Positions 45,184 through 54,239 of a DNA stretch of 64,000 nucleotides are shown here, piece after piece. Below the pieces are notes generated by a model. It ran no database searches. It saw only the letters and a list, made by a program, of their open reading frames with translations, and was not told the DNA's origin. The position numbers and the translations under genes were made by a program. Within the stretch, counting starts at the first letter, position 1. Every line of letters begins with the position of its first letter. The DNA is from Lachnospiraceae bacterium (lineage in GTDB: Bacteria; Bacillota; Clostridia; Lachnospirales; Lachnospiraceae), in contig JAGBNK010000021.1 of NCBI GenBank assembly GCA_017634455.1, forward strand, positions 1 through 64,000, given 5' to 3'.

Positions 45184-45855
45184 TTAACTCTGCTCTTTTA
45201 TTACCTCACTTACACCTTCTACCTGTTTTGCAAGATGTGTATGCATAATCTTCTTCAACAGATCCACATCATTTTGCTCAAATCCTTCTATCATAGCCTG
45301 ATGTTCTGCAATCAAGCCCTCATATGTATCATTGTCCTTCACATACTCATATCTATATCGATACATCTGTTCTCTTAAATTCACCACAATATTAGTGAGT
45401 TTAGGATTATCTGCCATCTCATAAATCACATTGTGGAATTTCTCATCCTCCTCAGCAATTTTACGAGGATCCTTGCTCTTTGTAGCGAATTTAAAAGCTT
45501 CTAGTGCTTCACGAAGCTTGTCTATCTGTTCAGGCTTCTTTCTGGTACATGCCATAGATACTGCCAGCTCATCCAATGCATTTCTAATTTCCAATACATC
45601 TCTCAGATCCTTCTCTGTCATCTTAGCAACCTGAGCGCCTTTTCTCGGAACCGTAATAGCCAGCCCCTCATCTTCAAGTAATCTTATAGCCTCACGAATT
45701 GGAGTACGACTAACCCCCAACTTATTAGCCAAATGCATCTCCATAAGTCTGTCGCCAGGTTTTAGGTCACCTCTTAAAATAGCATTTCTGAGAGTATTAT
45801 AAACCACATCTCTAAGTGGCAATCTCGAATCCATATCCAGCTTCAATTCTTCCAT
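45184..45855 (-). CDS. GntR family transcriptional regulator (FadR subgroup)
   Basis: 223 residues. An N-terminal winged helix (about 12-75; LGVSRTPIREAIRLLEDEGLA) is followed by an all-helical FCD ligand-binding domain. Family members respond to small organic acids or fatty acids. It is downstream of ispE by 55 bp; the ligand and targets are unknown. Confidence 0.92.
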   Translation of the reverse strand: MEELKLDMDSRLPLRDVVYNTLRNAILRGDLKPGDRLMEMHLANKLGVSRTPIREAIRLLEDEGLAITVPRKGAQVAKMTEKDLRDVLEIRNALDELAVSMACTRKKPEQIDKLREALEAFKFATKSKDPRKIAEEDEKFHNVIYEMADNPKLTNIVVNLREQMYRYRYEYVKDNDTYEGLIAEHQAMIEGFEQNDVDLLKKIMHTHLAKQVEGVSEVIKEQS

Positions 45856-45910
45856 ATTATATCCAACTCCTTGTTCTTTACATTTATACTACCCGTTTTA
45901 ACACAATAGC

Positions 45911-46786
45911 TTACACATTATAAATGCTTGTATATCTGACCACATTGGCCAGACCGCTTTTCTCAACAGCTTCCTTGGCCTGCTTCATTGTATCCTCATC
46001 ATCAAAAAATCCAAATACAGTAGGACCGCTTCCACTCATCATGGAAATAACCGCACCATTTTCCATCATCACTTTCTTAATGTCTGCAATTTCCGGATGC
46101 ATTGGAATTGTAACTTCCTCCAAAATATTTCCCATGTGAGATGCCAAAGAATGCAAATCTCCATTTTCTATATCTCTTATCATGGCATCAATATCAGGAT
46201 GCTTGGGATTTTCAATTGCATCCAGAGCCTGATACACTTCCTTGGTAGATACAGACACCGCAGGTTTTGCAATAAGCACAGGACATCTCATCATAGCCGG
46301 AAGTCTGGTAAGTTTCTCGCCAATACCTGCCGCCAATGCAGTTCCACGCATAAGACAATATGGAACATCAGCTCCAATCCGCACACCAATCTCTTGAAGC
46401 TCCTCTATAGACAAACCTAATTCATATATCCGGTTGATTCCATATAATACAGATGCAGCATCTGAGCTACCACCAGCCATGCCTGCAGCCACTGGAATAT
46501 TCTTCTCCAGATGAATCTTTACCCCCTGTACTTCAGGATAAGTTTCTTGCATAAGTTTCGCAGCTTTGATACATAAATTTGAATCATCAGTAGGTAGGAA
46601 ACCTGAATCGGTTGTCATTGAAATACCGCCATCTGTATCCTTCTCAACGGTTACCACATCATACATATGAACTGTCTGCATAATCATATTTACCATATGA
46701 TAACCATCAGCACGGATTCCTGTTACATCTAACCCTATATTGATTTTGGCCAATGCCTTTAAAGTAATTGCGTTTTGTCCAGTCAA
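45911..46786 (-). CDS. ispE: 4-diphosphocytidyl-2-C-methyl-D-erythritol kinase
   Basis: GHMP kinase of the MEP isoprenoid pathway. About 291 residues from a TTG at 46786 that follows GGGGGA; an upstream GTG at 46825 lacks a good SD. The KINIGLDV start, the phosphate loop IPVAAGMAGGSSDAASV and the MSGSGPTVFGFF motif are diagnostic. It is the first gene of a minus-strand run with the GntR regulator and DUF1934. Confidence 0.94.
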   Translation of the reverse strand: MTGQNAITLKALAKINIGLDVTGIRADGYHMVNMIMQTVHMYDVVTVEKDTDGGISMTTDSGFLPTDDSNLCIKAAKLMQETYPEVQGVKIHLEKNIPVAAGMAGGSSDAASVLYGINRIYELGLSIEELQEIGVRIGADVPYCLMRGTALAAGIGEKLTRLPAMMRCPVLIAKPAVSVSTKEVYQALDAIENPKHPDIDAMIRDIENGDLHSLASHMGNILEEVTIPMHPEIADIKKVMMENGAVISMMSGSGPTVFGFFDDEDTMKQAKEAVEKSGLANVVRYTSIYNV

Positions 46787-46912
46787 TTTATATTCCCCCA
46801 ATTGTATTTTTTGTGCATTTTGCACTTTGTATTATTTTAAGTGCAATACGATTGTATCAAATACACACATCATAATCAAGAAGTTCTTGTACGCCAAAAA
46901 CAACAAAATACA

Positions 46913-46940
46913 TTTACATTTCAAACTCAGGATATATAAT
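46913..46940 (+). promoter_or_regulatory. Promoter of the 47.0-kb orphan gene
   Basis: TTTACA (-35, five of six) and TATAAT (-10, perfect) are separated by about 16 bp on the plus strand, roughly 90 bp upstream of the ATG. Confidence 0.65.
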
Positions 46941-47033
46941 GAAAGTAGGAAAGGATGCCGATTATAGTTATAAGATACTATATCAATGTAGTGGACAGGG
47001 AAGTCCACACCAGTTAACCAAGGAGGGATGCAT

Positions 47034-47639
47034 ATGGATACAAATTTAGTAAATAATATATCTTCTGCTATTTCCACCACATCAAAGCCTACTTATGAAA
47101 AGAAGACCGAGGATGCCAAGGTCACAGAAGACAAAACTAAATTCTCCGAAGAAGCTGCAGTTTATGAGAAATCTAAACCAGCTGAGAATCCAAAGAAAAT
47201 GTCCAAAGCAGATCGCGCTTCACTCGTTGCGCAGATGCAAGCAGATGCAGAAGCTAACAAAGCTCAGCTTCTCAACATTGTAAGAAATGAAATTACCAGA
47301 CAGGGTCAGGCAATCGGTGCTTCTGATGACATCTGGCACATATTGGCAAGTGGAGATTTCGAAGCTTCACCAGAAGCAATTGCTCAGGCCAAGAAGGATA
47401 TTGCCGAAGATGGATATTGGGGAGTTGAACAGACGTCAGATCGTATTGTTGAATTCGCCAAAGCATTAAGCGGCGGAGATCCTGCCAAGGCAGATGAATT
47501 ATTTGATGCTTTCGTAAAAGGCTTCAAGGAAGCAACCAAAGCATGGGGCAAGGAATTACCAGATATTTCCAAGCGCACCTATGAAGCTGTTGAGCAAAAA
47601 TTCAATGATTGGAAAAACAGCGTAAACGCAGGAGAATAA
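47034..47639 (+). CDS. Lachnospiraceae-type orphan protein
   Basis: About 201 residues. The N-terminus is Ser/Thr/Lys-rich and probably disordered (SSAISTTSKPTYEKKTEDAK); the rest is helical and contains ASDDIWHILASGDFEASPEA and a C-terminal WGKELPDISKRTYEAVEQKF. No signal or TM. Two ATGs exist; the second, at 47034, has better spacing from AAGGAGG than the one at 47028. Function unknown. Confidence 0.6.
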   Translation: MDTNLVNNISSAISTTSKPTYEKKTEDAKVTEDKTKFSEEAAVYEKSKPAENPKKMSKADRASLVAQMQADAEANKAQLLNIVRNEITRQGQAIGASDDIWHILASGDFEASPEAIAQAKKDIAEDGYWGVEQTSDRIVEFAKALSGGDPAKADELFDAFVKGFKEATKAWGKELPDISKRTYEAVEQKFNDWKNSVNAGE

Positions 47640-47659
47640 TTTAATCACAAATCTAATAA

Positions 47660-47691
47660 GAGCCACCAGCAATTAAGCTGGTGGCTCGTTT
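47660..47691. terminator. Bidirectional terminator
   Basis: GAGCCACCAGC pairs perfectly with GCTGGTGGCTC around AATTAA, followed by GTTTTGT on the plus side. It separates the convergent orphan and alarmone synthetase genes. Confidence 0.9.
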
Positions 47692-47723
47692 TGTCATCTC
47701 TATACTTTTTTCTTACCTATCTT

Positions 47724-48389
47724 CTATTCTTGCTTGTCTTCTTCCTGTTCTGCTTTAGTTTTCTGAATAGCTTCATTTAACAGAAGCATTCTCTCATCAA
47801 GTTCTGATACAATCTCAGAACATTCCTGCAGATCATGGCTGATATACTCAGGAGCATGTCCCTCGAATTTGTAATAAATCTTGTGCTCTAAGCTGGCCCA
47901 GAAATCCATGGCAATAGTACGAATCTGTATCTCTACCTTGGTATCTACAACTCTGTCAGACAAGAATACCGGAATTGTAACTATCATATGATAGCTCTTA
48001 TATCCACTTGGCTTAGGATTCTTGATATAATCCTTTACAGATATAACAGTGACATCATTTTGTCTTCCGATCATATCTGCCAATCGATAAATATCAGATG
48101 TGAAAGAGCATACAATCCTCACACCTGCAATATCATTACAGTACTCCATCATATTCTGAAGAGTCTCTTCATATCCATATCTCTTCAATTTCTTCACAAT
48201 ACTATCAGGAGCCTTCACCCTAGTTTTCACATACTCAATAGGATTATACTGATGCACATGCTTGAACTCCTCATTCAGTATTTCAATCTTGGTATTCATT
48301 TCCTTGATAGCTGAGCGGTATATCAACATAACCGCATTCCATGATTCCATAGAATCATCAAAATAATTTTTACTCTCTAACTCACTCAT
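47724..48389 (-). CDS. Small alarmone synthetase (RelA/SpoT domain only)
   Basis: 221 residues from the ATG at 48389, preceded by GGGGGAAG. It has only the (p)ppGpp synthetase domain and no hydrolase, TGS or ACT domain. IAGVRIVCSF, GYKSYHMIVTIPVF and DFWASLEHKIYYK are synthetase motifs. It would make (p)ppGpp from GTP/GDP and ATP under stress. Followed by a terminator shared with the orphan gene. Confidence 0.9.
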   Translation of the reverse strand: MSELESKNYFDDSMESWNAVMLIYRSAIKEMNTKIEILNEEFKHVHQYNPIEYVKTRVKAPDSIVKKLKRYGYEETLQNMMEYCNDIAGVRIVCSFTSDIYRLADMIGRQNDVTVISVKDYIKNPKPSGYKSYHMIVTIPVFLSDRVVDTKVEIQIRTIAMDFWASLEHKIYYKFEGHAPEYISHDLQECSEIVSELDERMLLLNEAIQKTKAEQEEDKQE

Positions 48390-48423
48390 TTTCTTCCCCC
48401 GTATTAATTGTCTATCAGTCAAT

Positions 48424-48687
48424 CTAGTCTTCCTCTAACACTTCTATCTCCAAATAGTCGAAGTATATATCTTCCACAAATGCATCTGTGCCAAATCGTG
48501 CCTTGGCACATTGTTTGAAATCTCTCACTGTAGAATCAAGCCATATAGGTCTGGCCACATCCATCTCATGACAAGCCTCCTCCAAAGCATTGAACACTTT
48601 ATGAGTTCTGGTCTCGTTGCTATAGTCTTCAACTACATAATCAGCCACTAACCTATTGTCCTTCCACTGTTTAAACCATATTTTCAT
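48424..48687 (-). CDS. Small conserved protein of unknown function
   Basis: 87 residues, rich in W, F and acidic residues (WFKQWKDNRLVADYVVED at the start). No domain is recognised. Its start overlaps the stop of the methyltransferase gene by a few bases, so the two are translationally coupled. Confidence 0.65.
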   Translation of the reverse strand: MKIWFKQWKDNRLVADYVVEDYSNETRTHKVFNALEEACHEMDVARPIWLDSTVRDFKQCAKARFGTDAFVEDIYFDYLEIEVLEED

Positions 48688-49478
48688 ATTCTTCTCTGTC
48701 TATTAGCTTCATACATCAGCACTCCTGCTGCCATGGCAGCATTCAAAGACTCCAGCTTACCTCCCATTGGTATTTTAACATATTCATCCGCTTTATCAGC
48801 AATTGCATCTGTGAGACCATTACCCTCATTTCCAATGAGAAATCCTGTGGCACCAGTGTAGTCGTAGCTATCATAATATTTCTCACCAGCCAAATGAGCT
48901 GCATAGAATTTCACACCCTGTTGCTGCAATTCATCTATAGTCTCTGTAAGATTAGAAGATATGACAAATGGCATGCGATACAGACTTCCCATAGTTGATC
49001 TGACAGTCTTTGGGTTAAATATATCAACTGTATCCGCAGACATTATTATGCCATTTACGCCTGCTCCCTCTGCTGTTCTAAAAATTGTACCCAGATTTCC
49101 AGGATCTTGTACATTTTCCAAAACCATAAGAAGTGGCTTATCATCTGCCATTAAATCCGACAACTCATATGCAGGTTGTGTCACCACTGCCAATATGCCC
49201 TGAGGTGTCTCCGTGTCAGACATGTGATTCATTACACTATCATTTACCACACGAAGTTTATCACCAAAGCGACGCTCAAAGTCCTGGACTGTTTCTCCTG
49301 ACTTCTCAATATAAGATTGTGATATATATACTTCTCTAAGGAATCCCTCCGGTGTCTCGAGAACCATTCTCGGTCCCTCAACTACGAATGCCTGCTGTTG
49401 GCGTCTAGCCTTGGCCTTGGCCAGCATAGTCTTCACATTTTTGATTCCCTGATTGGAAGTTGATGTTATTATATCCAT
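48684..49478 (-). CDS. TrmH/SpoU family RNA 2'-O-ribose methyltransferase
   Basis: 264-residue SPOUT methyltransferase. An N-terminal SpoU substrate-binding segment (IKNVKTMLAKAKARRQQQAF) is followed by the knotted domain with LENVQDPGNLGTIFRTA and the IGNEGNGLTDAI and IPMGGKLESLNAAMA SAM-binding motifs. The target (tRNA or 23S rRNA) is not determinable. Confidence 0.93.
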   Translation of the reverse strand: MDIITSTSNQGIKNVKTMLAKAKARRQQQAFVVEGPRMVLETPEGFLREVYISQSYIEKSGETVQDFERRFGDKLRVVNDSVMNHMSDTETPQGILAVVTQPAYELSDLMADDKPLLMVLENVQDPGNLGTIFRTAEGAGVNGIIMSADTVDIFNPKTVRSTMGSLYRMPFVISSNLTETIDELQQQGVKFYAAHLAGEKYYDSYDYTGATGFLIGNEGNGLTDAIADKADEYVKIPMGGKLESLNAAMAAGVLMYEANRQRRI

Positions 49479-49544
49479 GTTTCATTGCTTCCTTTTATTT
49501 ATATTATAAATATATCATCTCATTATGTACAACATTTTACAAAA

Positions 49545-49576
49545 CAAAAAAGGATGGCGCTATAAGGCACCATCCT
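49545..49576 (-). terminator. pfkA terminator
   Basis: AGGATGG-GC pairs with GC-CCATCCT around TATAAG, followed on the minus strand by TTTTTTGTTTTG. Confidence 0.9.
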
Positions 49577-49598
49577 ATCAAATCAATGTCAAATGATA

Positions 49599-50576
49599 TT
49601 AGTTTGTACACATAGAAGCACATAACTCGTACTGATACTCATCAATACCCTTGGTCATTGCAAGAGCCTCATCAATATCAAAGTCTACGAACTCACCATG
49701 TCTGTAACCAACAACTCTGTTGGATGCACCATCAAGCAATAAGTCAACAGCCAAAGCACCCATTGTAGTAGCATAAACTCTATCCTTACATGTTGGGCTA
49801 CCACCACGCTGCATATGTCCAAGAATTGTAGCACGAGTCTCAATTCCTGTAGCTGCCTCAATTCTCTTGGCCATAGATGTTGAATGACCAATTCCTTCTG
49901 CATTTATAATAATATGATGCTGCTTACCCTTCTTCTTGCCTTCGATAATATGATTGATAAGCTTCTGCTCATCATAATCATACTTCTCAGGAAGTAATAC
50001 GTCCTCAGCACCGTTGGCAATACCACACCACAAAGCTATATAACCAGCTCCACGTCCCATAACCTCAATGATTGAGCATCTCTCATGAGAAGTAGATGTA
50101 TCTCTAACCTTGTCGATAGCTTCCATAGCTGTGTTTACAGCAGTATCAAATCCGATTGTATATTCTGTACATGAAATATCCAAGTCAATTGTTCCCGGAA
50201 GACCGATTGTGTTGATTCCAAGTGCAGCCAACTTCTGAGCACCCTTGAAAGAACCATCTCCTCCAATTACAACCAATCCGTCAATGCCATGCTTCTTGCA
50301 AATCTCTGCGCCCTTCTTCTGATACTCAGGCTCACAGAATTCCAAACATCTGGCGGTCTGTAAGATTGTTCCACCTCTCTGGATAATTTCAGAAACTGAA
50401 TATGCATCCATATCGATTATTTCTTCCTGTAATAATCCGGCATATCCACGCTTGATTCCTTTTACTTTCTTTCCTTTTGCAATCGCCTGACGAACAACTG
50501 CACGGATGGCTGCATTCATTCCCGGTGCATCACCACCGCTGGTCAACACTCCGATTGTATTGATTTCATTTGCCAT
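49599..50576 (-). CDS. pfkA: 6-phosphofructokinase
   Basis: ATP-dependent PfkA phosphorylating fructose 6-phosphate, the committed step of glycolysis. 325 residues. Signatures: GGDAPGMNAAIRAVVR at the N-terminus, GGDGSFKGA, LPGTIDLDISCTEYTIGFDTA (substrate site) and VMGRGAGYIALW. An AGGAGG SD precedes the ATG. Follows dnaE by about 40 bp. Confidence 0.97.
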   Translation of the reverse strand: MANEINTIGVLTSGGDAPGMNAAIRAVVRQAIAKGKKVKGIKRGYAGLLQEEIIDMDAYSVSEIIQRGGTILQTARCLEFCEPEYQKKGAEICKKHGIDGLVVIGGDGSFKGAQKLAALGINTIGLPGTIDLDISCTEYTIGFDTAVNTAMEAIDKVRDTSTSHERCSIIEVMGRGAGYIALWCGIANGAEDVLLPEKYDYDEQKLINHIIEGKKKGKQHHIIINAEGIGHSTSMAKRIEAATGIETRATILGHMQRGGSPTCKDRVYATTMGALAVDLLLDGASNRVVGYRHGEFVDFDIDEALAMTKGIDEYQYELCASMCTN

Positions 50577-50618
50577 CGATTTATCCTCCTATTTCTTCAC
50601 ATTCACTCGTTACATATT

Positions 50619-53600
50619 TTAATATCTTTTGTTGTCAAATTCAACATTCTTTTGTGTAACTTTTACATTTTCCTCGCCAAAATTCTCAGATAAGAGAGAA
50701 ATCATCTCATCTGATGCCAAAATGTTCCAATTAGGAGGTAATCTCTTCACCAACTTATGGTCTTTTATGTAAATAATCACAGAATCATTTCCCTCGCAAT
50801 CCATAAGGAGATTTTCCAGTTCTTTCTCCCGAGAATTGTACTCATCTCTGGTCATAAACTGTATCCACACTTCCTTCTTCACTTCATTGAAGCCATGAAT
50901 TTCCTGACAGATAAGCTTGGCATTCTTGTCATCCTCAGCCTGAACCCTGCCACGGATGAACACCTTGTTATCATTTTCCATATACTGTCTATACTTCTCA
51001 TACTGCTTAGGGAAAATAATAACCTCCACAACACCGGCCAAATCCTCTAAATTAGCAAAAGCCATAACTGTGTTGTTCTTGGTATATTTAATATTTACAT
51101 CTGTGAGCATTCCACCCAGAATAACCATCTGGTTGTCTCTTACAATTGTAGAATTGGTTTCCTCATCAAGCACAAAGTCTGCCGAAGTTGCATCAGTTGT
51201 ATTTTTTATAACAGATAAATATTCTTCCAGAGGATGTCCGGAAATATATACTCCCAGCACATCCTTTTCAAACATTAGAAGCTGTTCTTTATCGAACTCC
51301 TCCACATTTGGAAGCTTGATTTCAAAATCACTCTTGGCATCTTCTCCTGCTATATCAAATAATGTAATCTGTCCCGCCATGGATTTCTTCTTCTCATTTG
51401 CCACATTATCCATAATGGATGCATATATCATAATCATTTGACGACGATTACCCTCAAGGGAATCAAGAGCTCCTGCCTTAATAAGATTCTCCACTGCCCG
51501 CTTGTTGACTTCACGGCTGTTAACGCGGGTGCAGAAATCCTCAATGGTCTTGTATCGGCCTCTCTGGCTGCGCTCATTTAATATGAAATCAATAACCGGT
51601 TTTCCCAGACTCTTAATAGCATACATTCCATATCTGATCTTGCCATCAGACACTGCAAAGTTTCCCTGACCTTCATTGATATCCGGTGGTAACACTTCAA
51701 TATTCATATTACGGCATACCATAATATATTCAGCAACCTTCACTGAATTATCCAAAACCGAAGTCATAAGAGCTGCCATAAATTCTACCGGATAATAATA
51801 TTTCAGATAAGCTGTCTGGAAGGATACATATGCATAAGCTGCAGCGTGACTCTTGTTAAATGCATAACTGGCAAATGTAACCATATTGTCAAAGATCTTG
51901 TTGGCCACTTCCTCACTGATACCATTGGCAACACAACCTTTGACGCCTTCTGTTTCATTTCCATATACGAAATTCTGTCTCTCACGAAGCATCTCATCCT
52001 CGTGTTTCTTGGCCATGGCTCGGCGAACCAAGTCACTTCGCCCCATGGAATAGCCTGCCAAATCTCGCACGATCTGCATAACCTGTTCCTGATATACAAT
52101 ACAGCCATAGGTTGGAGCCAGTATATCCTCCAGCTGTGGGCACAGATAGGTTACATCATTCTTGTCACGCTTACCCTTGATATAGTCCGGAATGAAATCC
52201 ATAGGACCCGGTCTGTATAGAGATATTCCAGCTATAACATCCTCCAGGCTCTCTGGCTTAAGCTCCTTCATGAAACTTGTCATTCCAGGACTTTCCAACT
52301 GGAACACACCCTCAGTCTTACCAGAAGAAATCATTTCCAGCACAGCCGGATCATCATAATCTATATTATCTATATCAATATCAATTCCATGACCTTCCTT
52401 AATAAGTTTCAATGCATCATCTATAACGGTCAAGGTACGAAGTCCCAGGAAGTCCATTTTCAGAAGTCCCAGCTCCTCAATTGTACCCTTCTCATATTGA
52501 GTTGTAATGGCACCATCACCACCACGGGATAATGGCACATACTCATCCATTGGTTTCTCAGAAATAACCACACCGGCGGCATGGATTCCTGTATGTCTAG
52601 GAAGACCTTCCAATCTCATAGCCATATCAATGAGATTCTTCACCACTGGATCTTCATTGTACATCTTCTTCAAATCAGGACTCATTACCAGAGCCTTTTC
52701 CAAAGTAATGCCCAAATCCGTAGGTACACTTTTGGCAATTGAATCCACATAATTATATGGCAAATCCAGCACACGACCTACATCACGGATTACGCCTCTT
52801 GCCTTGAGAGTACCAAAGGTTACAATCTGTGTCACACAGTCTGCTCCATACTTCTCAACCACATAATCTATAACTTCGCTTCGTCGGTTGAAACAAAAGT
52901 CAATATCAATATCCGGCATGGATACACGCTCAGGATTTAAGAATCTCTCAAAAATCAGGTTGTATTTTATAGGATCAATATTGGTGATTCCAATGGTGTA
53001 ACTTACAATAGAGCCAGCGGCACTTCCTCGCCCAGGACCTACAGGTATACCCTGAGTTCTGGCATAATTGATGAAGTCCCACACAATGAGGAAATAATCT
53101 ACATAACCCATCTGGCGAATTGTATTTAACTCATACTCCAGACGAGGCTTCAGTTCCTCTGCTCTATCACCATATCTCGCATCTAATCCATCGAAGCACA
53201 GCTTATTGAGATATGACCAGGAATCATAGCCCTCTGGCACATCAAAATGAGGCAACTTGGTTACGCCAAATTCTATTTCCACATTACATCTGTCCGCAAT
53301 AGCCTGTGTATTTTCCAGAGCCTCTGGAGTTGCCGCAAATAGCTTACGCATCTCCTCCTCTGACTTCACATAGTACTGTCCGCCTTCATAGCGCATTCTA
53401 TCCTCATCTGATAATTTCTTACCAGTCTGAATACATAATAAAATATCATGAGGCTCCACATCAGTATCATATGTATAATGGCAGTCATTGGTACATATAA
53501 GAGGAATTCCAGTCTCCTTACTCATTCGAATAAGCTGCTGATTAACAAAGGCCTGTTCCTCTATACCATGATCCTGTAATTCCAGATAATAATTACCTTC

Positions 53601-54101
53601 TCCAAAAATCCGAAGGAATTCCAACGCCTTGGCCTTGGCATCCTCATACAGTCCTCTGGTTATAAGTCTGGGAATCTCACCCGCCAGACAAGCGCTGGAA
53701 CATATAATGCCTTCGCTAAATTGTTCCAATATCTCCATGTCCACACGAGGTTTATAATAATATCCATCTACAAAACCAGCTGATACAATCTTAATAAGAT
53801 TCTGATATCCAGTATTATTTTCTGCCAGCAAAATCAAATGGTAATATCTGTCATCTCCATGAGATATCTCTCTGTCAAATCTCGAACCAGGTGCAACATA
53901 AACTTCACATCCAATAATAGGCTTTATGCCCTGTTTGCGACATTCCTTGTAAAATTCAATACAGCCATACATTACTCCATGATCTGTTATGGCTGCAGCA
54001 TTCATTCCCAACTGTTTCACTCGAGATACATATTCACTTATTTTGTTGGAGCCATCCAGCAGAGAATACTCTGTATGGCTATGCAAATGTACAAATGACA
54101 T
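50619..54101 (-). CDS. dnaE: DNA polymerase III alpha subunit (DnaE type)
   Basis: 1160-residue replicative polymerase. The PHP domain opens the protein (HLHSHTEYSLLDG); the catalytic palm is near GPGRGSAAGS and PDIDIDFCF; helix-hairpin-helix and OB domains follow. It lacks the Gram-positive PolC-type exonuclease insertion. AGGAG precedes ATG. It is next to pfkA. Confidence 0.96.
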   Translation of the reverse strand: MSFVHLHSHTEYSLLDGSNKISEYVSRVKQLGMNAAAITDHGVMYGCIEFYKECRKQGIKPIIGCEVYVAPGSRFDREISHGDDRYYHLILLAENNTGYQNLIKIVSAGFVDGYYYKPRVDMEILEQFSEGIICSSACLAGEIPRLITRGLYEDAKAKALEFLRIFGEGNYYLELQDHGIEEQAFVNQQLIRMSKETGIPLICTNDCHYTYDTDVEPHDILLCIQTGKKLSDEDRMRYEGGQYYVKSEEEMRKLFAATPEALENTQAIADRCNVEIEFGVTKLPHFDVPEGYDSWSYLNKLCFDGLDARYGDRAEELKPRLEYELNTIRQMGYVDYFLIVWDFINYARTQGIPVGPGRGSAAGSIVSYTIGITNIDPIKYNLIFERFLNPERVSMPDIDIDFCFNRRSEVIDYVVEKYGADCVTQIVTFGTLKARGVIRDVGRVLDLPYNYVDSIAKSVPTDLGITLEKALVMSPDLKKMYNEDPVVKNLIDMAMRLEGLPRHTGIHAAGVVISEKPMDEYVPLSRGGDGAITTQYEKGTIEELGLLKMDFLGLRTLTVIDDALKLIKEGHGIDIDIDNIDYDDPAVLEMISSGKTEGVFQLESPGMTSFMKELKPESLEDVIAGISLYRPGPMDFIPDYIKGKRDKNDVTYLCPQLEDILAPTYGCIVYQEQVMQIVRDLAGYSMGRSDLVRRAMAKKHEDEMLRERQNFVYGNETEGVKGCVANGISEEVANKIFDNMVTFASYAFNKSHAAAYAYVSFQTAYLKYYYPVEFMAALMTSVLDNSVKVAEYIMVCRNMNIEVLPPDINEGQGNFAVSDGKIRYGMYAIKSLGKPVIDFILNERSQRGRYKTIEDFCTRVNSREVNKRAVENLIKAGALDSLEGNRRQMIMIYASIMDNVANEKKKSMAGQITLFDIAGEDAKSDFEIKLPNVEEFDKEQLLMFEKDVLGVYISGHPLEEYLSVIKNTTDATSADFVLDEETNSTIVRDNQMVILGGMLTDVNIKYTKNNTVMAFANLEDLAGVVEVIIFPKQYEKYRQYMENDNKVFIRGRVQAEDDKNAKLICQEIHGFNEVKKEVWIQFMTRDEYNSREKELENLLMDCEGNDSVIIYIKDHKLVKRLPPNWNILASDEMISLLSENFGEENVKVTQKNVEFDNKRY

Positions 54102-54239
54102 ATTCCAATCTCCTGTTTATTTATAATCTATATATTGCGATTAATAATCTCATTAGAACATATGCTCCTGTATACACAGGACACACTTGATAGTATATCA
54201 GAAATAGGTTCATTTCTTAACTGAATATGTATTTTGAAT

